Source: Candidatus Brocadia sp. WS118 | Lineage (GTDB): Bacteria; Planctomycetota; Brocadiia; Brocadiales; Brocadiaceae | Length of the DNA: 36,385 nt | NCBI GenBank assembly: GCA_007618135.1 | Contig: PHFX01000019.1 | Coordinates: 1 to 36,385 of the forward strand | Reading direction: 5' to 3' | In this document: in pieces, positions 23,828 through 32,825 of the stretch | Layout of the letters: each line of letters begins with the position of its first letter | Position numbering within the stretch: position 1 is the stretch's first letter | The notes under the pieces: generated by a model | The model's database searches: none | What the model was told of the DNA's origin: nothing | The model's input: the letters and a program-made list of their open reading frames with translations, nothing else | Translations under genes and position numbers: made by a program

Positions 23828-25030
23828 CTAAGTTACCCCCACAGCTTTTTTCGTATGCATCTTTGTTATGGTCTTTTCTTCCATAAACGAGAGACACATA
23901 AGGCACACAAGCGAAACGAAGATAAATCCTAAAGAATAATTATTCGTATAATCCCTGATGGTACCTAACATAATGGGAAGAAAGAAGCCACCGAGACCGC
24001 CAGCAGCGCCTACCATTCCTCCAACAGCGCCAGTATCTTTGGGAAAATACTCCGCTACCAGCTTAAATACAACACCATTCCCGATGCCCAGACAAACACC
24101 CATCAAGTAAAAGACGGTAAGTGAAGTCATTAACGATACATTCATATTCAGGAAAACGAGTATGCTGAGTATCGCTATTGAAAGGACGATTAAAATGCGT
24201 CTTCCGGGGATACGGTCACCAAGATATCCCCCCAGGATGCGGGAAAAGGTTGTGGCAAATACAAATATTGACGTGAGACTACCAGCCTTTACGGGGGTTA
24301 ATTTATAAAAGTCCCGAAAGTAGGAGGGCAACCATAATGAGAAGGTAACAAAGAATCCAAAGGTCATGAAATAAAACAGGCAAAAGATCCAGATGAGGTT
24401 AGAAGACTTATATACCTTTATTTTATCACGAAAGGTCGGAGGTTTTATGTTGACGGGTTTTGGCGCATCTGCAGAGAAAAACCAGTAGACAAAGGCCATT
24501 ACGAGTAAGGGTATCGCATAGATCATAAATACCTTATTCCAGCCGAGAGACTCCGCAAGGAACGGCGCTCCAAATGTGGCAGCGGCAGAGCCTATATTTC
24601 CAACACCATAAATTCCTAATGCCAAACCCTGTTTTTCTTTTGGATACCACTGTGAGACTTGCGGAATCCCGATGGCGAATGATGTCCCTACGATACCGAA
24701 AAAGAATCCACAAACCAGCAGAAACCCGTAACTGTGCGCAAAACCCGCAATGAACATAGGGAAAAAGCCAAACAGAAGCAGCATACTAAAAACCCGTCTG
24801 CCACCAAATTTATCCGTTAAAACGCCAATCGGTACCCTGGCAATAGAACCAAGCAATACAGGTGTTGCGAGTAACAATCCCACCGCAGTGGATGATAACT
24901 TAAAATCAACCTTCAGGTATGCAGCGAGAGGGGAAAAGAGTGCCCAGCCTGCAAAACAGGTTGCAAATGCTATGGTTGCAAGCACGAGTACCTTCAGATT
25001 CCCTGTTTGTGCCTGAACAGTCGGATTCAT
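23828..25030 (-). CDS. narK: NarK-type nitrate/nitrite transporter (MFS)
   Basis: The 400-residue protein has twelve predicted helices. The nitrate/nitrite-porter signature is seen in GTSFAIGIPQVSQWYPKEKQ followed by GLALGIYGVGNIGSA, and again in the second half as GVVFKLVAEYFPKDTGAVGG and GAAGGLGGFF. The MFS loop motif GVLTDKFGGRRV is present. It is likely an exchanger or importer of nitrate and nitrite at the inner membrane. AGGAG precedes ATG 25030 by seven bases. It lies 72 bases after the Cache sensor gene, so both are probably in one transcript. Confidence 0.88.
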   Translation of the reverse strand: MNPTVQAQTGNLKVLVLATIAFATCFAGWALFSPLAAYLKVDFKLSSTAVGLLLATPVLLGSIARVPIGVLTDKFGGRRVFSMLLLFGFFPMFIAGFAHSYGFLLVCGFFFGIVGTSFAIGIPQVSQWYPKEKQGLALGIYGVGNIGSAAATFGAPFLAESLGWNKVFMIYAIPLLVMAFVYWFFSADAPKPVNIKPPTFRDKIKVYKSSNLIWIFCLFYFMTFGFFVTFSLWLPSYFRDFYKLTPVKAGSLTSIFVFATTFSRILGGYLGDRIPGRRILIVLSIAILSILVFLNMNVSLMTSLTVFYLMGVCLGIGNGVVFKLVAEYFPKDTGAVGGMVGAAGGLGGFFLPIMLGTIRDYTNNYSLGFIFVSLVCLMCLSFMEEKTITKMHTKKAVGVT

Positions 25031-25102
25031 AATAGTATCTCCTAAAATCTCAGTTTAAAAATTTACGAAATAACAGAATACCTCCATTTTGTGAGATATT
25101 TC

Positions 25103-26521
25103 TTATGGTTTTACTTCCCAATTTGGTACAGACTCAGACTTTTCCGGCGTTTGGTTGTCATCACTTTTTACAGTTTCACTTTCTTCATTACCAGGGAAAG
25201 TGTTTTCGGATTTGGAGGTGGGTAAACCCCCCTTAAATTTAGAAATATGCTCCTTAATAAAATCTTCGTCTCTTTGTGTCACAATCGAGCCAAAAACGCC
25301 TAATGGATTCTGCACTTTATATTTCTGCTCCCGGAGATATCCTTGTTCTTTTCTCAATTTGTAACCATCCATGATGGCTATTATAAATCCCACCATAATA
25401 ATGCCGGTTACACCTAGAGCTGTCTTCGTTGGCAGGGACATGCCTTTCAGCACACATCCAGTCGAAAGCTTCCGGCAAATCAACATTGCAAGAACAAAAG
25501 CGGGAATTATCATTGCGACCATAAGCGGTCGTATCAGCGAATTAATATTATCTACTACACCAAGAGCCTCATCGGTATCCATTTCCACAATGAGCCCCAT
25601 GTTTAAGTCTTTAAGCCATGTCCACGCACCCACGACCTTTAACCCATCATAATCTCTGTATCCTTTCAAATCATAACCGGTGGTTTTTCCTGTAATGCAC
25701 CGTTTCACCCCTTTTGTCAGTAAGGTTGTAGTTGGATCCGCTACCTTATGGCATGTCCTGCAGATATCATCGGTATTTTTGATCTGGCCTGAAAATCTCG
25801 ATTGTGTGATCATGATACCATCTTTGTTTACCAGATAAGCTTCTCCCGTTTTTCCCCAGGCAACATTTCTCATGCCGTTATTGAGCATGGACGCATCCAT
25901 CCATAACAAAACCGCACCAATTACATCGTGATTTCCCCCCTTAATCGGATAGGAAATAAAGAGAGAAGGTGGATCATCCGCTTTGCCGCCATCCGCAGCA
26001 GTATTCAAAGAATAGTGGATCACATCAGAGATGTATGTTTTGCCATCGTATAACGTCTCCTGCACATTCCTGAATGGCTTTTCTTTTATAATATTCACGC
26101 CTATCAGGGATTTTTCACTTTCGGTTGTTAGGTGGATTGTTCCAGCGGCATCACAAATAAATATTCCTTTATAGCCGTAATCTGCCTTTGACAACTCTAA
26201 TTGTGTTTTTAGTCTTAAATATTCATGCTCATTTCTTCCGCTTGCAAGGCTTACAAAATCCTCATCACCGCGAATGAGGAATTCACTTTGAATCGTGTCT
26301 GAGATAGCCCTGGCATGCGACTTTCTTTCATCCCACAGTAAGACAAGCATATCTTTCTGCTTGTTTAAGAACCCCTCCAGATTCCGTTGAACACCCTCCA
26401 TCAGTTCTTCGCTTGCCTTTGGAAATGCGAGCATTTTTAGCAAAATAAGGGGAAATAATCCTAAAAACACAAACATGGCAACAACAAAAACTCTGCCTTC
26501 CTTAAACATCTTATTTATCAT
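25103..26521 (-). CDS. Membrane Cache-domain receptor with a CxxCH haem motif
   Basis: TM1 (about 11-31) is followed by a long periplasmic dCache-like region (32-325; YKGIFICDAAGTIHLTT, GVNIIKEKPFRNVQ, SLFISYPIKG, GEAYLVNKDGIMITQSR). The region contains C254-R-T-C257-H258, a c-type haem attachment motif, and ends with VVGAWTWLKDLNMGLIVEMD. Two more helices (about 331-350 and 366-384) and a hydrophilic tail of about 90 residues follow. There is no HAMP, kinase, GGDEF or methyl-accepting domain, so the output partner is unknown. The position before narK suggests sensing of nitrogen oxides or redox state. A good promoter lies upstream. Confidence 0.8.
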   Translation of the reverse strand: MINKMFKEGRVFVVAMFVFLGLFPLILLKMLAFPKASEELMEGVQRNLEGFLNKQKDMLVLLWDERKSHARAISDTIQSEFLIRGDEDFVSLASGRNEHEYLRLKTQLELSKADYGYKGIFICDAAGTIHLTTESEKSLIGVNIIKEKPFRNVQETLYDGKTYISDVIHYSLNTAADGGKADDPPSLFISYPIKGGNHDVIGAVLLWMDASMLNNGMRNVAWGKTGEAYLVNKDGIMITQSRFSGQIKNTDDICRTCHKVADPTTTLLTKGVKRCITGKTTGYDLKGYRDYDGLKVVGAWTWLKDLNMGLIVEMDTDEALGVVDNINSLIRPLMVAMIIPAFVLAMLICRKLSTGCVLKGMSLPTKTALGVTGIIMVGFIIAIMDGYKLRKEQGYLREQKYKVQNPLGVFGSIVTQRDEDFIKEHISKFKGGLPTSKSENTFPGNEESETVKSDDNQTPEKSESVPNWEVKP

Positions 26522-26690
26522 ATTTCACCTTTTCTCGTTAAATTCTCTTATGGTAAGTAAACTATTTTATGTTCGATTGTTAAATTCGTTAAGATATGTC
26601 TCTATATCGCCCATATTACTTATTTTACCAATTTAACTGGAAACAACAATTCGTTTCATGGTTAATTTATAACAAAACTCATAATGCTAT

Positions 26691-26719
26691 ATTATACAAT
26701 AGCATTAGGCAAATAACAA
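26691..26719 (-). promoter_or_regulatory. Promoter of the Cache-narK group with overlapping inverted repeat
   Basis: On the minus strand TTGTTA (26719-26714) is spaced 17 bases from TATAAT (26696-26691). An 8-bp inverted repeat AATGCTAT-N8-ATAGCATT (26683-26706) covers the -10 region, a position suited to an operator. The start codon at 26521 is about 165 bases downstream. Confidence 0.6.
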
Positions 26720-26730
26720 AAATTAAATAG

Positions 26731-26907
26731 GTGAAAACAATTTGGTTGCAGTTTGTATTAATAAGAAAATGCGAACGACTTAAAGGAATTGCATCCCAAA
26801 GAACTAATGAAATTCTTGGAAAGATAAGGCTTGGAAGACAAAGGGTCATACTGAAAAGGCGTGGGGTAAAGAGGAGAATTTTACACAGTGTGATTACGCA
26901 ATCTTAA
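26731..26907 (+). CDS. Possible small basic protein, 58 residues
   Basis: A GTG-started frame runs to TAA 26905-26907 and encodes KTIWLQFVLIRKCERLKG followed by a very Arg/Lys-rich half (GRQRVILKRRGVKRR). There is no clear ribosome site and no recognised family. It lies on the opposite strand to its neighbours and could be chance in an AT-rich spacer. No other gene was seen in 26522-26945. Confidence 0.25.
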   Translation: MKTIWLQFVLIRKCERLKGIASQRTNEILGKIRLGRQRVILKRRGVKRRILHSVITQS

Positions 26908-26945
26908 CTTCACTTCTCCATTGCCCGTCAGTTTGTTCAGACCCT

Positions 26946-28031
26946 TTAAACACCTGTTATCTGAGGTTGAGCGGCCTTTTCCTCTTTCATTTTAGGAGCT
27001 TCTTTTGCGATAGCTGCTTTTATCATGGAGATGATCATATGAATAAAGATAAAGACCCATGCAACATAAGCCGCATAGATAAAATATTTTGATATATTAG
27101 CGATAAAAGGAATCTGGATTGCCTGAGAAAGCTTTATGGTGCATGCAGTGTACATGCCTAAAGGGAAGACCATCGCCCAATAGAGCGAACTGTATTTAAA
27201 CGGGGTCTTGTGAATGACGTATTTCCATACCCCAATAATTATCAAAAATGGTAACCACCAGGTACCGAATGACCAGAAAAACAGGGTAAGTCCTTTTGTG
27301 AATCCTAAGAGATCAGTATAGGAACATTCCACTTTCGGAATATTAAGACAAAGCGCAGAGCCTGCCAGAGTCGTGATAGCGAGAGCACCCATATTAATCC
27401 AATACGGCGGTACCAATGCGTCGGGTGATATCTTGAAAAACACGAGACGGTAAATGATGAGCGTAATCAAGACCATATAAAGGGATGAACCAATCATCCA
27501 CCATACAAACGAGGAAAATATTACAACGCTACCACCGGCTCCAAATTGGGGGGCAAGTATGGCGCCAAGAACTGCGACAGATTGTGTTCCTACGGTTGCC
27601 GTTAACCACCCGCCATGCAATACCATCTCAATTCTTTGCTCACCTGTAATAAAGAGAATGCTGAATGTGGATAGTGAAACAATCGTCCAGAGAAAAATGC
27701 CAAAGTACCAAAATACCTTTGCAACTTCCGGGTAATTAACAACGGTGGCAAACTGTGACCCCAGCACATTTGTGCCCGCAACGGTGGTAAAAAAGACAAG
27801 GCTTAGTCTTGGATTGGAAAAATCGGCGTAAAAGTTATTCCAAAACATCTTCACCCGGAGTATCTGTAATGATAAAATAATCACATATGCTACGATGTTC
27901 AGATAAAAAAGCCCGTAACTTATTCCGGTGAAACCCAGCAGATTGGCTGCAATGGAAATTATTCCGGTAGACATCACCATTGCAAAATAGGCTGGGTGAA
28001 ATGTCTTGATGGCATTACGAATAACACCCAT
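26946..28031 (-). CDS. SLAC1/TDT-family channel or transporter
   Basis: The 361-residue protein has ten helices starting with HPAYFAMVMSTGIISIAANLLG, the typical opening of the TehA/Mae1/SLAC1 family. VLHGGWLTATVGTQSVAVLG and GLTLFFWSFGTWWLPFLI match the second copy at 22343-23599, which marks them as paralogues. A short charged tail ends the protein; it lacks the C-terminal domain of the other copy. Transport of nitrate, nitrite or another small anion is inferred from the narK context, not from residues. ATG 28031 has AAGGTGAG about nine bases upstream. Confidence 0.85.
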   Translation of the reverse strand: MGVIRNAIKTFHPAYFAMVMSTGIISIAANLLGFTGISYGLFYLNIVAYVIILSLQILRVKMFWNNFYADFSNPRLSLVFFTTVAGTNVLGSQFATVVNYPEVAKVFWYFGIFLWTIVSLSTFSILFITGEQRIEMVLHGGWLTATVGTQSVAVLGAILAPQFGAGGSVVIFSSFVWWMIGSSLYMVLITLIIYRLVFFKISPDALVPPYWINMGALAITTLAGSALCLNIPKVECSYTDLLGFTKGLTLFFWSFGTWWLPFLIIIGVWKYVIHKTPFKYSSLYWAMVFPLGMYTACTIKLSQAIQIPFIANISKYFIYAAYVAWVFIFIHMIISMIKAAIAKEAPKMKEEKAAQPQITGV

Positions 28032-28173
28032 TCGCGTTCATCTCACCTTGTTAAAAAGATTAAGAATATGGTATAATAATTTGCAACATTCTATCTGATA
28101 GTAATGAAGTTTTGCAATCCTTTATTTTGCCGTGTCAAATTTTTGATTCAATGTCCAATTATGCTCTTCTTAA

Positions 28174-28359
28174 TTATAGTAAGCGTATAAAGAAAGTTGT
28201 CATTGCGAGGGCGCTAGCCCGAAGCAATCTCTGCTATGACTGTCATTCCGAGCAAAGCGAGGAATCTCGTGGGTTTGCTTCGCTTGGGCTCGCAACTTCG
28301 GCTTCGCTGTCGCTCGCAATGACCAGCACATGTCAACTTATTTAATACGTTTACTATAA
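28174..28359. repeat. Miniature inverted-repeat element, copy B
   Basis: The ends TTATAGTAAGCGTATAAA (28174-28191) and TTAATACGTTTACTATAA (28342-28359) are inverted copies with two differences. The interior carries CATTGCGAGG...GAAGCAATCT and a partial second copy of the same unit. It shares ends and interior with 8705-8856. It fills most of the 366-bp gap before the exonuclease gene. Confidence 0.7.
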
Positions 28360-28397
28360 ATACCACATTACTTTTAAAGGTACAGGTTGTTTCGACC

Positions 28398-29168
28398 ATG
28401 AAAATTGCCAGCTTCAATGTTAATTCGGTGAGGGCCAGATTACCGATTGTGATTGACTGGATACAAAAAGAATCACCGGACGTCCTGTGTCTTCAGGAGA
28501 CAAAAGTGACGGATGCTGAATTTCCGAAGGGCGCTTTTGAAGATATGAAATATTATTCGGTCTTTCGTGGTGAAAAATCATACAATGGGGTAGCCATTCT
28601 CAGTAAAATTCCCCTGAAAAATATCCGGATAGGTTTTGATGAATACGAATCCGAAGGCACACGCCTCATTGCAGCTACCGTGCATACAGTTTCACTCGTC
28701 AACACCTATATTCCCCAAGGCGTCCATCCGCTGCTGAAACAGTTTCGGTATAAACTGGATTGGTTTCAAAGATTGTACGAGTATTTTGACAAAAACTACC
28801 GCCCGGATCAGGCGGTGCTGTGGGTGGGGGATTTTAACGTCGCACCAGAACCAAGAGACGTTTATGACCCGGAGCATTTACTGGGAAGTATAGGCTATCA
28901 CCCCGACGAGCACGCAGCCATGCTGAAATTGAAGGAATGGGGGTTTGTTGATGTATTCAGGCTACATCAGCATAATGCGGAACAATATACTTTCTGGGAT
29001 TACCGGGTAAAGAATGCTATCGCCAGAAAGCGGGGCTGGAGGGTTGATCATATATGGGCAACCCGGGCTTTGGCAAATAAATCAACAAAGTCATGGATCG
29101 ACATCGCCCCAAGGCTTTTGAAAAAACCATCGGACCATACCATTATTGTAGCCGAATTTGAGGTTTAA
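28398..29168 (+). CDS. xth: Exodeoxyribonuclease III / AP endonuclease
   Basis: The enzyme cuts DNA at abasic sites and trims 3' ends. All family motifs are present: N7 in FNVNSVRAR, E34 in CLQETK, the block GEKSYNGVAILSK, NTYIPQG, GDFNVAPEPRDVYDP, a WRVDHIWAT segment and the terminal SDHTII catalytic histidine. The 256 residues are standard. The start ATG is 38 bases after the end of repeat copy B, so its promoter may be affected by that element. Confidence 0.95.
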   Translation: MKIASFNVNSVRARLPIVIDWIQKESPDVLCLQETKVTDAEFPKGAFEDMKYYSVFRGEKSYNGVAILSKIPLKNIRIGFDEYESEGTRLIAATVHTVSLVNTYIPQGVHPLLKQFRYKLDWFQRLYEYFDKNYRPDQAVLWVGDFNVAPEPRDVYDPEHLLGSIGYHPDEHAAMLKLKEWGFVDVFRLHQHNAEQYTFWDYRVKNAIARKRGWRVDHIWATRALANKSTKSWIDIAPRLLKKPSDHTIIVAEFEV

Positions 29169-29296
29169 CTATTTGATTATTTAAGATTAATTATGACATA
29201 ATTTATAAAGATACTAGACGAACTATCGTTTTTTGCTAAAATAAGAGAAAAATTTCATAGCCGTACCTATCAAAAATATCAAAGGAGGAACATGAA

Positions 29297-29518
29297 ATGA
29301 AAAAAAAGATGCCCATTGTTGTTACCCTGGAACCAGGCACCTATTATTGGTGTACCTGCGGAGAGACGAAAAAACAGCCATTCTGTGATGGCTCACATCA
29401 GGGAACTGAATTTGAACCGCAGGTGTTCAAGATGGCTGAAAAAAAACAGGTGGCAATCTGCAACTGTCAGCGTACCCATAATCCGCCTTTTTGTGATGGC
29501 ACGCATTTTAATATATGA
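29297..29518 (+). CDS. Dual-CDGSH iron-sulfur protein
   Basis: Two CDGSH-type 2Fe-2S motifs are present: CTCGETKKQPFCDGSH and CNCQRTHNPPFCDGTH, each giving three Cys and one His. Small bacterial members carry two such motifs in one chain and act in electron transfer or redox sensing. The role here is not known. AGGAGG stands eight bases before ATG 29297; the ATG six bases earlier is followed directly by a stop. The gene is convergent with the UbiD gene, whose stop lies only eight bases away. Confidence 0.93.
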   Translation: MKKKMPIVVTLEPGTYYWCTCGETKKQPFCDGSHQGTEFEPQVFKMAEKKQVAICNCQRTHNPPFCDGTHFNI

Positions 29519-29526
29519 ACCTTTAC

Positions 29527-31299
29527 CTATTTCCAGTAGGTATCCCACCGCCTGTTTACTTTGTCAATGATTTCATCCGGCATAACAAGTGGCGAAGGAT
29601 AACCAGTCTTCCACGTGGCATCAATACCCATTTTTCCCCTGAATACAGGACTTATACCCACTAATTTTTCCTGGGTAAATACAACATCACGCTCAGCATC
29701 GAATCTTGTAAATATCCCCCAAATCGTTTGTTCCAGATCATGAATATTAACATCAGGACTTGTTGCTGCAATAATTTTTGGTCCAATAATCTCCGGAGAT
29801 CTTGTTAATTTAGTAACTATTTCCTTCCCGTTATCAGACACGGTAACAACCAATAACGTTTCACCAATGATTTTCCAGTCTGTTATTCTTGTATCAATCA
29901 TTTTCAATAATCGTTCAAAATCCTGCAATTTGAGTGCGCCTTCGTTTACGGTATTCTTCGATTCATTTTTCGTGGCATCGATAATCATTTTGCTTCCTAA
30001 ATTCATTTTGTAACTGGTAAAATCAAGGGTATCCAGCGGCACCTTTGGAATCATAATAAAATCATATGCGGGATCGAAATTTTCATGAATTGCTTTGAGA
30101 ACTGCATGAAAGTCACGGGGATTTACGTCTTCAGAAACGGTAATAACGCATTTGGTGAGAGAAAGTTGCCCTTCACCCATAACGGAAAGGGCTGTTTTCA
30201 TTGCCTCTTTACGGTATCGTTCTTCGACGGATACCACGAGCAGATTGTGAAATCCGGCTTCATAATAAGCCCAAAGATCGCAGATTTCAGGATGAATCAG
30301 ACGGATCAGCGGTCCCAGCACCTGCTGGGTCGTATTTCCCAGATATTTATCTTCCATGGGTGGGCGTCCCACGACCGTTGCAGGGTAAATAGGATTTTTT
30401 CGATGGGTGATGGTGTCTATATGGAATACTGGAAATTCGGCAGCATTAGAATAATGCCCAAAATGATCGCCAAAAGGACCTTCCATGCGTAATTCCGTCA
30501 AATGAACCGTTCCTTCGAGAATGAATTCTGCATCGGCCGGCACAAGCATTGAAATGGTTTTGCCCTTGGCCATTCGTGTCCTTTTACCGCGGAGGAAGCC
30601 ACTGAACATGACCTCATCGATCCCTTCCGGTAATGCAGCAACGGTTGCCAGCAAGAGGGCAGGGTCGGTTCCCAATGCCACGGCAATTTGGAATTCCTTC
30701 CCCAGCTTTTTTGCCCGATAATAGTGAAATCCCCCTCCCTTTTGAATCTGCCAGTGCATCCCGGTCGTTTGTTTGTCAAAAACCTGCATGCGGTACATCC
30801 CTACATTTCGTTTTCTCGTTTGAGGATCATAGGTAAAAACCTGGGGCAGGGTAATAAAACGCCCGCCGTCCTCCGGCCAGCTCGTTGTAATAGGAAACTC
30901 ATTTAAATTGGGACTGCATACTACTTGCTGAGATGGAGGTCTGGATATTGTTTTAGGAAGGGTGCAAAACAGCCGTTTTGCAATGCCTGGATGTTTCAAA
31001 ATCACTTTCGGCTTTGGCGGTACAGCTTCTTCCAGAAAGGTGATCAACTCCTCGCCAAGCTGGTCAGGATGTTTTCCCAGCGCCAGCTCAATCCGCTTTT
31101 CACTGGCAAGGACGTTCATAGCTAGTGGAAATCGGGAACCACGAACATTTTCAAAGAGTAGGGCAGGCATGCCTTCGTGGAGCGCTCGAATGGAAATTTC
31201 AACCACTTCCAATCTTGCATCCACCTCGGTTTTGATCCGTATCAGCTCGCCGTTTTTTTCTAAATACTTGATAAAATCTTGTAAGGAATAGATTCGCAT
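29527..31299 (-). CDS. ubiD: UbiD-family decarboxylase
   Basis: UbiD enzymes decarboxylate (or carboxylate) unsaturated or aromatic acids using prenylated FMN. Family blocks: MPALLFENVRGS, VGMYRMQVFDKQTTGMHWQ, ADAEFILEG, MEGPFGDHFGHYS with the conserved Glu, and VVGRPPMEDKYLG. The length of about 590 residues matches the bacterial menaquinone/ubiquinone type. M at 31299 is preferred because RIYSLQDFIKYLEKNGEL is the usual N-terminus. No ubiX-like prenyltransferase is in the window. Whether it serves quinone synthesis or aromatic metabolism cannot be told. Confidence 0.9.
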   Translation of the reverse strand: MRIYSLQDFIKYLEKNGELIRIKTEVDARLEVVEISIRALHEGMPALLFENVRGSRFPLAMNVLASEKRIELALGKHPDQLGEELITFLEEAVPPKPKVILKHPGIAKRLFCTLPKTISRPPSQQVVCSPNLNEFPITTSWPEDGGRFITLPQVFTYDPQTRKRNVGMYRMQVFDKQTTGMHWQIQKGGGFHYYRAKKLGKEFQIAVALGTDPALLLATVAALPEGIDEVMFSGFLRGKRTRMAKGKTISMLVPADAEFILEGTVHLTELRMEGPFGDHFGHYSNAAEFPVFHIDTITHRKNPIYPATVVGRPPMEDKYLGNTTQQVLGPLIRLIHPEICDLWAYYEAGFHNLLVVSVEERYRKEAMKTALSVMGEGQLSLTKCVITVSEDVNPRDFHAVLKAIHENFDPAYDFIMIPKVPLDTLDFTSYKMNLGSKMIIDATKNESKNTVNEGALKLQDFERLLKMIDTRITDWKIIGETLLVVTVSDNGKEIVTKLTRSPEIIGPKIIAATSPDVNIHDLEQTIWGIFTRFDAERDVVFTQEKLVGISPVFRGKMGIDATWKTGYPSPLVMPDEIIDKVNRRWDTYWK

Positions 31300-31720
31300 G
31301 AGATACACAAAATTATACACTTAGTTAGCCCGCCGGGGAGGTCATTATATCTTGTCAGCGGCACTAAATATCCTTCGCATAAAAACTTTTCTGTAAGTTT
31401 TTCAAGCCCCTTTACTCCCCCTGTTTATAGATGATTTTAGGGAAGATTTGCCATATCTATTGTCATAGTTTAATCCTGATTATAAGGTAAAAAAATATTA
31501 TAAGAAATCATCAAAATAAGACAATATAAAAGTTTATCATGCCAGTTGCTATCCTCGGTAAGTAATATTTCTTATGGCTATTGTGTGAATCTGATAAATA
31601 CCAGTACCTGGCAAAAATTAAAATATATTGTAGTTACTAAGAAAAACGGAAATTTGGCGACGTGCTTAAGCCTGAAATGCTAAACTGGTTTTTCGTGACA
31701 GAAAGGTAATGAAATCAGGG

Positions 31721-31743
31721 GCTTTTTGCCGGAGAAGCTTTTT
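31721..31743 (+). terminator. Terminator-like hairpin without an upstream plus-strand gene
   Basis: GCTTTTT pairs with GAGAAGC (G-U pairs allowed) over loop GCCG and is followed by five Ts. It could end a small RNA from 31450-31740, where TTGTCA-N17-TAAGGT is a possible promoter, but this is weak. No gene was seen in 31300-31847. Confidence 0.35.
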
Positions 31744-31847
31744 CGTGCGCTATCTTATTTAGATTTATCGTTGAGTTTTATCCGATACTATTCCTTGCAA
31801 GGTTATATGAGGAATAATGCCCGTCAGGCCAGCGTGTGCAAACCACA

Positions 31848-32825
31848 TCAGGTAGGCGTCATGAATTCCTTTTCCTGAGGATCGGTGTTTATTAGCTTAT
31901 TAATAGCACCCATAACCGGTTCTTTTGAATTGTGGAATTTAGCGATAGGATTCACGATAGCAAGACCACGATAATACGTAACAAGTCCTTCGGCAATCTC
32001 GGCCATGATCTTATTAAAAGTATTTCGCTTCTTTGCCCTCGCAAGCTTCACCTCAGGACCTTTATCTCCGGTAATTGGGATTCTTTCGTAACTGCCAAAA
32101 TCCATGCGCAATATATTAATCATACCCCCTTGTCCAGACAGCTGATTTACAATTTCTGCCGATGGTAATGAAGCTATGTAGGCCAGAGGATACGTATAAT
32201 CCCTGTATCCCTCCTTTTGCAAATAAAAATCACTTTGAATTCCTAAGGTCTCAAAATAAGTTTGTACCCTTGCTAAACATTTTTTATTTACCGCCGATTC
32301 ATCTATTTCTTTAACCTGTTTACCGGCAGTTTTCAATCTGCCTAAGATAATAGTCGTAGCAATTGTCCTGTCATACTGATACGTTTTTACTTCAATTTGA
32401 ACATAATCCTTACTTACAAATTGCCATAAAAACAGATTACATGTTCTTTCGCTATAGTAGGCCGAACCAGTAAATTTTATATTTACCGAAGATATTTCCA
32501 ATTCAGAGAAGATAATTTCCAGGGGAAGGACAATCTTGGATACCGTCATTGCACCGGGGACGATGTTTCCTTTTCTATGAATGAGATTACTATCATTGGT
32601 TACATCGACAAAACTTTCGCCGTGTTGTTTAGAGATCTTATATTCATGCTTAATTAAAAATTTATCCCATACCAGCAAGCGGCGTTCGTTATGAACGTCA
32701 ATTTCAAACGCTAAGCCCGGATGAGGGGTTCGCGCCTTTGCATCTCTAAAGCAAATTTTATCGGTTAAAAAACCATCAATACGCCTTAGCGGAATTGTAA
32801 ATATAGGGATTTCTACTCGGGCCAT
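31848..32825 (-). CDS. MaoC/hot-dog-like protein of unknown role
   Basis: Residues 70-100 read SFVDVTNDSNLIHRKGNIVPGAM, which fits the hydratase-2/MaoC pattern (x)GDxNPIH...PG with Asp78 and His83 in the catalytic positions. The 325 residues are long enough for two hot-dog folds; the second half (LARVQTYFETLG..., YPLAYIASLP) shows no clear motif. Such proteins hydrate or dehydrate acyl-CoA/ACP chains. In an anammox host a lipid role would be attractive but is not supported by neighbours. The start ATG 32825 is the first one; the gene stands alone. Confidence 0.55.
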   Translation of the reverse strand: MARVEIPIFTIPLRRIDGFLTDKICFRDAKARTPHPGLAFEIDVHNERRLLVWDKFLIKHEYKISKQHGESFVDVTNDSNLIHRKGNIVPGAMTVSKIVLPLEIIFSELEISSVNIKFTGSAYYSERTCNLFLWQFVSKDYVQIEVKTYQYDRTIATTIILGRLKTAGKQVKEIDESAVNKKCLARVQTYFETLGIQSDFYLQKEGYRDYTYPLAYIASLPSAEIVNQLSGQGGMINILRMDFGSYERIPITGDKGPEVKLARAKKRNTFNKIMAEIAEGLVTYYRGLAIVNPIAKFHNSKEPVMGAINKLINTDPQEKEFMTPT

